A stretch of 60,299 nucleotides of DNA from positions 1 through 60,299 of the forward strand of contig JAIKYZ010000110.1 of NCBI GenBank assembly GCA_024682655.1, written 5' to 3'. The translations under genes were made by a program, and so were the position numbers. The notes beneath the pieces are model-generated. The model made no database searches and was not told where the DNA came from. It saw only the letters and a program-made list of their open reading frames with translations. The number at the start of each line of letters is the position of its first letter. Position 1 is the first letter of the stretch. This DNA is from Treponema sp. GTDB taxonomy: Bacteria; Spirochaetota; Spirochaetia; Treponematales; Treponemataceae. Below are positions 17,099-24,008 of the stretch, piece by piece.

Positions 17099-17720
17099 AC
17101 GTACTTTTTAAACCAATAAAGGCAGTAACTGATTTTTCTGGAGCCATAATCAAAGTGTCCATAAGAGTCAGTCCTAATTTTGAACAGGGAAGGAGGCGGA
17201 AAAAATCTTTTTGTATTTGCAGAGAAAGGTCGCCATAGCCCGGGCTGTATCTTGGTTTACAGGTGTAGCCTTGGGAAAGTCCTTCTTCTTTTATTTTTTT
17301 GTTCAGCATATCAATTAAAACTTCAATAAACATAGAGCCGCAGGCCTGAAAAATTGCAGCCTTTACCGGATCAAGAATTTGATTTTTTCGGATAAGGGAA
17401 TCGACTTGGGGTCCAATGGTAGCGGCCAGTAAAGTAACTTTTTTACAGTCTTTTAAGTTGCGGCCCAGGTCTTTAGATTCAAAAGATAAATCGGCAAAAG
17501 AAATCTGAGTTTTTTCTTCATTTATTTTTTCTATTTTTAAATCAAAAGTTTCCCAGCAGGCCCTTGGTTGAAGTATTTTCTGCATTTGACTGCTGCATTC
17601 TTCTACCAGTTTAGAAATTTTTTCTTCCGGAATATCGATTTTTTTGTAGCCCAGATAATGTAAAGTTTCTGAATTATCCGCTTTTAATTCCTGAGCCTGG
17701 GGAAAAAAGAACTGTGCCAT
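17067..17720 (-). CDS. Stand-alone methionine synthase activation-domain protein
   Basis: The 217-residue protein matches the vitamin B12-dependent methionine synthase activation domain, which binds S-adenosylmethionine for reductive reactivation of cobalamin in MetH. The diagnostic segment 'RYSPGYGDLSLQIQ' (residues ~155-170) is present, followed by 'LGLTLMDTLIMAPEKSVTAFIGL'. In full MetH this is the C-terminal domain; here it is a separate gene, as in bacteria whose MetH lacks the domain. No metH is in the window. The last ~9 residues (GQGTLRSSP) are encoded by an inverted repeat and may not be ancestral. It starts one base after the MgtC stop codon, so the two are probably co-translated. 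Confidence 0.85.
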   Translation of the reverse strand: MAQFFFPQAQELKADNSETLHYLGYKKIDIPEEKISKLVEECSSQMQKILQPRACWETFDLKIEKINEEKTQISFADLSFESKDLGRNLKDCKKVTLLAATIGPQVDSLIRKNQILDPVKAAIFQACGSMFIEVLIDMLNKKIKEEGLSQGYTCKPRYSPGYGDLSLQIQKDFFRLLPCSKLGLTLMDTLIMAPEKSVTAFIGLKSTSGQGTLRSSP

Positions 17721-17721
17721 T

Positions 17722-18405
17722 TTATTTTCTTGTCATATTAAAATTAGTAAAGCCCTCTAAAACTTCTAGTTTTTTTGCAAATTCTACATAATCAACTTCG
17801 TTTGGGGTTTTTACCATATAACTGATGATTGTTTTATTTTCTTTTGGCGAAAATTCAATATCTGTATCAAAGATTACAATATCTTCATTAAGAATCATTT
17901 CTTTAATTTCTTCTTCTTTTACGTCTTTTGAATCAAAGGTAAAGTGGAAAATCTTTGTGTTTTCTGCAGGAAATAGTAAGTGCTCCAGTTTTTGAAAAGT
18001 TACCAGAGAAATCATTATGATTGCAAAAACAATAAAAGTTGGAATATAAACTCCGGCCCCAAAAGCCAAACCTATACCTGCGCCCGAAAAAATAACTGCG
18101 GCTGTTGTAATTCCCCTGATATTAAAGCCCTGACGAAGAATTGCTCCTCCACCAATAAAACCAATACCGGTTATAACACCTGCCGCAATTCTGGTTGGAT
18201 CTCCACCTTTTACTCCAAGATTTGCCATATTGCAGGAAACAATACTCAAAAGGGCTCCTGTAACCGACATAAGTACAAGGGTTCTTATACCTACTGCGTG
18301 ATGACTAACTTTTCTTTCGTAGCCAAGACAAAATCCACACAAAAAGGCTGCAAGTATTCTGCATAAATAATCAACTAAAACATGGTTTGTAAAAAAATCT
18401 CTCAT
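17722..18405 (-). CDS. MgtC/SapB family membrane protein
   Basis: This 227-residue protein has four to five hydrophobic segments in the first 140 residues and the MgtC signature: 'GFCLGYERKVSHHAVGIRT', 'DPTRIAAGVITGIGFIGGG' and 'GITTAAVIFSGAGIGLA'. A cytoplasmic C-terminal domain of about 80 residues follows. Family members act in adaptation to low magnesium or control of membrane ATPase activity; the exact role here is unknown. A strong ribosome binding site (AAGGGAG) lies 7 nt before the ATG. It is upstream of, and almost overlapping, the MetH-activation-like gene. Confidence 0.9.
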   Translation of the reverse strand: MRDFFTNHVLVDYLCRILAAFLCGFCLGYERKVSHHAVGIRTLVLMSVTGALLSIVSCNMANLGVKGGDPTRIAAGVITGIGFIGGGAILRQGFNIRGITTAAVIFSGAGIGLAFGAGVYIPTFIVFAIIMISLVTFQKLEHLLFPAENTKIFHFTFDSKDVKEEEIKEMILNEDIVIFDTDIEFSPKENKTIISYMVKTPNEVDYVEFAKKLEVLEGFTNFNMTRK

Positions 18406-18453
18406 AAGCTATCTCCCTTTTTTTTGAGTAATTTTGTAGGTTATTAAAGGTGA

Positions 18454-19182
18454 TTATCTAAACAGGGCAAAACCTGTAGATACTTTAGCGCCAACTTTAT
18501 TCCAGTTTGCAGCATGTTTTACAGACTGTTTATTTTTTTGATTTGCAATAGTTTTAAAAGAATCTACACACCAGCGGGCAATTGCTTTTTCGTTTTTGTA
18601 AAGTTCATTTGAATTATTACATCTTGCAAGAATTACCGAAAGAAAATCATTATCGTTTACATTTGTTGAAAAATTTTCTGCAAGGGCAATAAAGGCCTGC
18701 TGGGCAATATTTACAATTGCAGAGGCTGGTAAAAGATTTTGTCCCTTAGAATTTAAAAGAATATCTACTTTTGAAGGATATTCTCTTAATAAAAAGGTAA
18801 CAGTGATTTTTTCTTTACGCTGATTAATTCTTTTTAAGGCTTCTCCAGCGCTGTATAAATAAGAAGTAATCATATTTTCTGTAGCTTCTGTAACTTCTTC
18901 TGTTTTATCAAGTTCAAATTGGTTGCAAAAATAAGAGGAATCAAAGTAAAAAATAATATTATCGGTGTTTGTAAATTTTGTTTCTGCTTTAATAATCAGA
19001 GAATGTGCCGAAATCGATGAAGATTTATTCCAGTTAGTTGTAAAAATCCCTTCCGATTCAAACTGACTGCTGTCGGCTTCGGATTTTTGACTTGTAAAAA
19101 TTAAATTTCCGCCTTGTGCTAATCCTTCTGCAAAATCAAGGCCATCTGGTAAATCTTTTCCAATTAACAAAATATTAGACAT
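18454..19182 (-). CDS. Conserved hypothetical protein with a degenerate Rossmann/SDR-like fold
   Basis: I do not recognise a named family for this 242-residue protein. The N-terminus 'NILLIGKDLPDGLDFAEGLAQGG' resembles a first beta-alpha unit of a short-chain dehydrogenase, but the glycine pattern is incomplete and no YxxxK catalytic motif is evident, so it is probably not an active dehydrogenase. I chose the ATG at 19182 rather than the longer frame to 19218: the extra codons are part of a palindrome, and a TATAAT ending 6 nt before this ATG predicts a leaderless mRNA. It is divergent from the symporter gene and shares the palindromic promoter with it. Confidence 0.7.
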   Translation of the reverse strand: MSNILLIGKDLPDGLDFAEGLAQGGNLIFTSQKSEADSSQFESEGIFTTNWNKSSSISAHSLIIKAETKFTNTDNIIFYFDSSYFCNQFELDKTEEVTEATENMITSYLYSAGEALKRINQRKEKITVTFLLREYPSKVDILLNSKGQNLLPASAIVNIAQQAFIALAENFSTNVNDNDFLSVILARCNNSNELYKNEKAIARWCVDSFKTIANQKNKQSVKHAANWNKVGAKVSTGFALFR

Positions 19183-19187
19183 AGCCT

Positions 19188-19231
19188 TATTATAACACAG
19201 TATGGAATGTCCTTCCACACTGTGTTATAAT
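19188..19231. promoter_or_regulatory. Palindromic divergent promoter between the SDR-like and symporter genes
   Basis: The arms 19190-19207 and 19213-19230 are inverted repeats with 17 of 18 bases matching and a 5-bp centre. Each arm ends in an extended -10 (TGTTATAAT): plus strand TATAAT 19226-19231, minus strand 19194-19189. Matching weak -35 elements (TGGAAT and TGGAAG) lie exactly 17 bp upstream inside the centre of the palindrome. The start codons are 9 nt (plus) and 6 nt (minus) from the -10 boxes. A dimeric regulator could bind here and control both genes at once; that is inference. Confidence 0.75.
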
Positions 19232-19240
19232 TATAAAGAT

Positions 19241-20470
19241 ATGAAAGTTTGGATTAAATATTTAATTGGTATTGCATTTGGTCTTGCCGCATCCTTTATT
19301 CTTCCTATGGAAAATGCAAAGTGCGCAGAGATAATTTCGTTTTTAACAGAATTGTTTATAAGAGTAGGACGTTATCTTGTTGTCCCTCTAATTTTCTCTA
19401 CAGCAATTGTTTCCATAAATAAATTAAGATCTTCTAAATTATTAGGAAAGACTTTAATCTGGACAATTCTTCTTATTGTACTTTCAAGTTTGCTTTTGAC
19501 TTTACTCGGTCTTCTTTCAATTTTGATTGTTAAACTTCCACGTATTCCTATTACAGTTGATGTTGCAAATACTCTTGATAGCCTTGATGTAAAAGCCATG
19601 CTGCTTTCTCTTTTCCCATATTCAGGATTTGAAGCAGTAAAAGAAGGTTCTTTCCTTCTGGTATCTTTTGTTTTTGCTTTTTTAATTGGTTGGGAAAGTT
19701 CTTCTGATGAATCTACTTTTAGACCAGTTTTTACTCTTGCAGATTCTTGTTCTAAACTTTTCTACAATATTGCAGTTTTCTTTACCGAATTAATGTCGGT
19801 TATGCTGGTTGCAATTATGTGTTACTGGACTTTTGAATTTAGAAACATCCTTTCATCTGGAATTTTTACTCCAATGATTCTTATGTTTACTGTGGATTTT
19901 GTTCTGGTAGTGGGAATTATTTATCCTTTAATCTTAAAATATCTTTGTCATGATCCACATCCTTATAAAGTTCTTTATGCATCTATTTCTTCAATTCTTT
20001 TAGGACTTGTTTCTGGCGATACAAACTTAAATTTGCCATTAAGCATTAGACATGGTAAAGAATCTCTGGGAATTAGACGTCGCTGCGGTGGCTTTACTTT
20101 CCCAATGTTTTCAATTTTTGCCCGTGGTGGTTCTGCTTTAGTTTCTGTAATTGCCTTTATTTTTATCTGGCGTTCTTATTCAAAATTAAGCATTCCATTT
20201 ACTGATATACTTTTGATTTCAAGTTTTTCATTTATATTATCTTTCCTTTTGGGGGGACTTCCTTCTGGCGGTGCTTTTGTTTTACTTACAATTCTCTGCT
20301 CAAGATATGGAAAGGGCTTTGAAACTAGTTACGTGCTCTTAAAACCTGCAGCCGTAATTATTTGTTCTTTTGCAACTATTTTTGATGTTGCCACTTCTAT
20401 GTTTGGCAGTTATATTGTAGCTGTAAAGACAAAGATGGTAGAACATCATATAATACAGCATTTTATTTGA
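19241..20470 (+). CDS. Sodium:dicarboxylate (SDF/DAACS) family symporter
   Basis: This 409-residue integral membrane protein has about eight to ten hydrophobic segments and the layout of the dicarboxylate/amino acid:cation symporter family. Visible family features are 'FIRVGRYLVVPLIFSTAIVSI' near the N-terminus, a degenerate HP1-like 'SGDTNLNLPL', 'FPMFSIFARGGSA', and 'GGLPSGGAFVLLT' as an HP2-like hairpin, followed by 'FDVATSMFG'. It probably imports dicarboxylates or acidic amino acids with sodium or protons, but the substrate-binding motifs deviate from the classical ones. The ATG at 19241 is preferred over 19202, which lies inside the palindrome upstream of the predicted transcription start. 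Confidence 0.85.
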   Translation: MKVWIKYLIGIAFGLAASFILPMENAKCAEIISFLTELFIRVGRYLVVPLIFSTAIVSINKLRSSKLLGKTLIWTILLIVLSSLLLTLLGLLSILIVKLPRIPITVDVANTLDSLDVKAMLLSLFPYSGFEAVKEGSFLLVSFVFAFLIGWESSSDESTFRPVFTLADSCSKLFYNIAVFFTELMSVMLVAIMCYWTFEFRNILSSGIFTPMILMFTVDFVLVVGIIYPLILKYLCHDPHPYKVLYASISSILLGLVSGDTNLNLPLSIRHGKESLGIRRRCGGFTFPMFSIFARGGSALVSVIAFIFIWRSYSKLSIPFTDILLISSFSFILSFLLGGLPSGGAFVLLTILCSRYGKGFETSYVLLKPAAVIICSFATIFDVATSMFGSYIVAVKTKMVEHHIIQHFI

Positions 20471-20524
20471 TATTTATTAATCAATTTGATAATATCTTAT
20501 TCTGAAGAGAGAGGAGATTAATCA

Positions 20525-21406
20525 GTGGGAATTTCACTTAAAGAAATTGTTACAGGTCGAAAAACTTTTTTTATTACACCAGATACCTCATTAATTCCAG
20601 AGTCATTTCTTGAAGATTACTTTGCTCTTGGTTATGAGTGCTATTTTATTGAAAACGATAAAAAAGTATCAATTCAACGAAAACTTGATATTTTAATTTC
20701 AATCTTCCATGACGTTATATTTTTCTTCAATATTGATTTTCAACTTCCAGATCAGCGTTGGGAAGATATTATTCGCAATATAACTGAACGCTATGATAAT
20801 CAGGCTTGTATTGGAGTTTTATATACAAAGCGTCAAACCAAAGACGAAAAAGTTCGTCTGGAAAAACGATATCTTATGGATTTGGGTTTAAGTTGTGGAT
20901 GTATCCAGCTTGAATACCAGAAAAAACAGAATTTTGAAATAATAGAAAAAATCTTATATGCAAATCAGGCACAGGGAAGACGTAAAAACATTCGTGCTCT
21001 TTGTACAAAAGCTTGTACCTTCTCCTTTAATTATAATGGAGCTGCAAATACAGGTGTTTTACAAGATATAAGTTTAAGCCATTTTTCTTTTGTTTACCCA
21101 GAAGGAAGACTTCAAACTCAGCTTTACGAAAAAGTAGCAGACTTCCACTTTAATATCCGCGGATTTATGTTTAGATCTGATGCGGTATTAATTATGGAAC
21201 GACCACTTCAGGGAGAAGTTCTCTACATTTTTGCTTTTACTTCGTCTACTGGTGCTAATGGTCTTGATTTAAGAATAAAGCAACTTTTAATTCCAAATAT
21301 TTATCAGTTGATGGCCGCTAGTTGTAAAAATCTTCTTGATCAGATTTTTAACAAAGTTGGTTCAAATCTTGATGGTTTGGAAGAAATCTCTACTGACGAA
21401 GCCTAA
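20525..21406 (+). CDS. PilZ-domain-like protein
   Basis: The 293-residue cytoplasmic protein starts with GTG, supported by GAGAGGAG about 7 nt upstream. Residues ~1-150 have no recognised motif but read as an alpha/beta domain. From about residue 155 a PilZ-like domain begins with 'RRKNIRALC' (RxxxR-type motif) and continues with 'LQDISLSHFSF', where the usual (D/N)xSxxG lacks the glycine. PilZ domains bind cyclic di-GMP; the altered second motif makes binding uncertain. A diguanylate cyclase is encoded at 41977, so the signal is made in this organism. Confidence 0.7.
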   Translation: MGISLKEIVTGRKTFFITPDTSLIPESFLEDYFALGYECYFIENDKKVSIQRKLDILISIFHDVIFFFNIDFQLPDQRWEDIIRNITERYDNQACIGVLYTKRQTKDEKVRLEKRYLMDLGLSCGCIQLEYQKKQNFEIIEKILYANQAQGRRKNIRALCTKACTFSFNYNGAANTGVLQDISLSHFSFVYPEGRLQTQLYEKVADFHFNIRGFMFRSDAVLIMERPLQGEVLYIFAFTSSTGANGLDLRIKQLLIPNIYQLMAASCKNLLDQIFNKVGSNLDGLEEISTDEA

Positions 21407-21484
21407 TTTTTTTTGTTAAGGCAGATTTAATTTCTATTTACAGTCTCATTCTTTTTCCATAAAATACTAGAACAAAATTTTTTT

Positions 21485-21514
21485 AAGGATAAGCACCCTT
21501 GGTGCAGCAAAATT
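21485..21514 (+). promoter_or_regulatory. Shine-Dalgarno with hairpin before the tex start codon
   Basis: AAGGA (21485-21489) lies 25 nt from the ATG, too far for normal use. A perfect 5-bp hairpin GCACC/GGTGC (21493-21505, 3-nt loop) lies between them and would reduce the effective spacing to about 12 nt. Confidence 0.45.
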
Positions 21515-23911
21515 ATGGAACTTACACAGGAAAAAATTGATTCACTTACAGTAAATGAAGTGGAAATTATGAAAAAAATTGCTGAAGAATTGAATATTAA
21601 AATTCAGCAAGTAAGTGCAGTTATCAGCCTTTTTGACGAAGGTTGTACAATTGCTTTTATTAGCCGCTATCGTAAAGATAAGACTGGAAATCTGGATGAA
21701 GTTCAGGTTCGTGATTGTGATCACCTTTTTAAATCATATAAAAATCTTGAAGAAAGACGTCTTGAAATTCTCCGTGGTATTTTTGGCCAGGGAAAATTAA
21801 CCGACAGCCTTTACCAGGCAATTATGTCTGCTACAACTTTGACAGCTCTGGAAGATTTATATGCTCCATTCAAGAAAAAGAAGAAGACTCGTGGTATGCT
21901 TGCAGCCGAAAAAGGTCTTGAAGGTCTTGCCGATGCTATGCTTAAAATGAATGACTCTGAAATCGAAAAAGAAGCCGAAAAATATATCAAAACAGATAAT
22001 GAAGATTCTGCTTTGAATGTTGAAAGTGCTGCAGATGCTCTTGCCGGTGCCCAGGATATTATTGCCGAAAGAGTTAGTCAGGAAAGCGGTAACCGAGAAA
22101 GAGTTCACAATCTTTATATGAAGACTGGAAATATTATTACAAAGGGTATTGTTCCAGAAGGTCAGTCAGAAGAAGAAGCTCAAAAACTTTCTACTTACCA
22201 GATGTACTGGGATTATAAAGAACCATTAAATCAGGTAAAAGCTCATAGAATTCTTGCTATCAACCGTGCCGAAAGAGAAGGTGCTTTACAGGTTACAATT
22301 GATGTTGATGTGGACGAAGCCGTAAAACTTTTGCAGAAATCTTATGAAATTAACAATAAATATCATTCAGATGCAATTGAAGATGGTCTTGTAAGACTTT
22401 TATCTCCTGCCGTTGTTCGCGAAATCCGCAGTGATGAATCAGATCAGGCAGATGAACACGGAATTGGTGTATTTAGCGAAAACTTAAAAAATCTTTTGAT
22501 GACTCAGCCAATTAAAGGAAGTCGTGTTTTAGGTGTAGATCCAGGTTATCGTAACGGAACTAAATGTGCCGCTTTGGACGAAACTGGTAAATATCTTGGA
22601 TTTTTTAAGATTTTCCAGGAACAGGATCCTCAGGGTTCTTATGATGCAATTAATCAGGCAATCAAAAAATATGACATTCAGGTACTTGCCGTAGGAAACG
22701 GTACAGGAAGTCACGAAGTTCAGGCCATTGTTTCTAAGGTTTTGAGCGAAAATTATTCAGATTCTGACGTAAAATATACAGTTGTAGATGAATCAGGTGC
22801 TTCTGTTTATTCTGCATCTCCTGTGGCAACCGAAGAATTCCCGGACTTAGACGTAATGGTTCGTGGTGCAATTTCAATGGGCCGCCGTCTTCAGGATCCT
22901 CTGGCCGAACTTGTAAAAATCGATCCAAAAGCAATTGGTGTTGGACTTTACCAGCATGACGTTAATCAGAAAAAACTTGCAGAACAGTTGGACGAAGTTG
23001 TAAGTTCAGTTGTAAATAATGTTGGGGTAAATTTAAATACCGCTTCTTACATGTTATTAAAGTATGTTTCTGGAATTAATATTTCTACTGCAAAAAAAAT
23101 CATAGCTTATAGAGAAGCAAATGGAAAAATTAAGAGTCGTGAAGATCTTAAAAATGTTCCAGGCCTTGGCCCTAAGGCTTTTGAACAGTGTGCAGGTTTC
23201 TTAAAAATTGCAGAAAGTCAGGATCCTTTGGATAATACTTGGGTTCACCCAGAAAATTATGATGCAGCCCGCGAAGTTCTTCCTTTAATCCAAAAAGGCG
23301 AAAAAGTTCCTGCAGATTTAATCAAGAAGATTGCAGAAAAATATAAACTCAGTGAATCTACAGTAAAAGATATAGTAGACGAATTACAAAAGCCTAATCG
23401 TGACCCACGTGATGGTTATCCAGCTCCAATCATGCAGAAAGGTGTTCTTGAATTTGAAGACTTAAAAGAAGGTATGAAAGTTACTGGAAAAATCAAAAAC
23501 GTAGTAGATTTTGGTGCTTTTGTTGATATTGGTTTACATGAAACAGGTCTTGTTCATCTTAGTGAAATGTCAGACAATTATGTAGAAAATCCAATGGATG
23601 TTGTAAAAGTTGGAGATATTTTTGAATTTACAATTATTCAGTTGGACCGTGATAGACGTCGAATTGGACTTTCATTAAAGAGTGATGCCGCTAGCCGTGC
23701 AGGTACTGGACAGAAGTCTACAATCCACAGAGATTCTAGTTCAGAAGGAAGTGGCGCTAATAAGACTGTAAAAAGAGTTGTTATTAAAAAGTCTGGAAAT
23801 AATTTCCATTCAGATAAGGGCTCTGTAAAAGTTCAAAATGGTCGTGGCAATGATAAAGGGGACGATGGAACAACTTATAATCCATTTGCAGCCTTCTTTA
23901 ATCAAAAATAA
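21515..23911 (+). CDS. tex: RNA-binding protein Tex (transcription accessory protein)
   Basis: The 798-residue protein has the Tex architecture: an N-terminal helical domain, a YqgF-like RNase-H fold ('VLGVDPGYRNGTKCA', residues ~337-351), helix-hairpin-helix motifs ('NVPGLGPKAFEQCAGFL', ~545-562), and an S1 RNA-binding domain ('GKIKNVVDFGAFVDIGLHE', ~655-730). The C-terminal tail is basic and low in complexity. Tex binds nucleic acids and affects transcription and tolerance of stress; its exact biochemical role is not settled. Length is typical. The start codon is preceded by a hairpin that separates it from its Shine-Dalgarno sequence. Confidence 0.95.
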   Translation: MELTQEKIDSLTVNEVEIMKKIAEELNIKIQQVSAVISLFDEGCTIAFISRYRKDKTGNLDEVQVRDCDHLFKSYKNLEERRLEILRGIFGQGKLTDSLYQAIMSATTLTALEDLYAPFKKKKKTRGMLAAEKGLEGLADAMLKMNDSEIEKEAEKYIKTDNEDSALNVESAADALAGAQDIIAERVSQESGNRERVHNLYMKTGNIITKGIVPEGQSEEEAQKLSTYQMYWDYKEPLNQVKAHRILAINRAEREGALQVTIDVDVDEAVKLLQKSYEINNKYHSDAIEDGLVRLLSPAVVREIRSDESDQADEHGIGVFSENLKNLLMTQPIKGSRVLGVDPGYRNGTKCAALDETGKYLGFFKIFQEQDPQGSYDAINQAIKKYDIQVLAVGNGTGSHEVQAIVSKVLSENYSDSDVKYTVVDESGASVYSASPVATEEFPDLDVMVRGAISMGRRLQDPLAELVKIDPKAIGVGLYQHDVNQKKLAEQLDEVVSSVVNNVGVNLNTASYMLLKYVSGINISTAKKIIAYREANGKIKSREDLKNVPGLGPKAFEQCAGFLKIAESQDPLDNTWVHPENYDAAREVLPLIQKGEKVPADLIKKIAEKYKLSESTVKDIVDELQKPNRDPRDGYPAPIMQKGVLEFEDLKEGMKVTGKIKNVVDFGAFVDIGLHETGLVHLSEMSDNYVENPMDVVKVGDIFEFTIIQLDRDRRRIGLSLKSDAASRAGTGQKSTIHRDSSSEGSGANKTVKRVVIKKSGNNFHSDKGSVKVQNGRGNDKGDDGTTYNPFAAFFNQK

Positions 23912-24008
23912 GATTTCTATTATGAATGAAATTTTATCTTGCTATACCCAAAAAGAGTTTTATACTCTATTAGGGAAAAAATACTTACCAGTATAATGGA
24001 GGTACTTT

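Noticed and set aside
19183..19240. Longer N-termini for the SDR-like protein (to 19218) and symporter (from 19202)
   Set aside because: The extra start codons are mirror images inside the palindrome and lie upstream of the predicted transcription starts.
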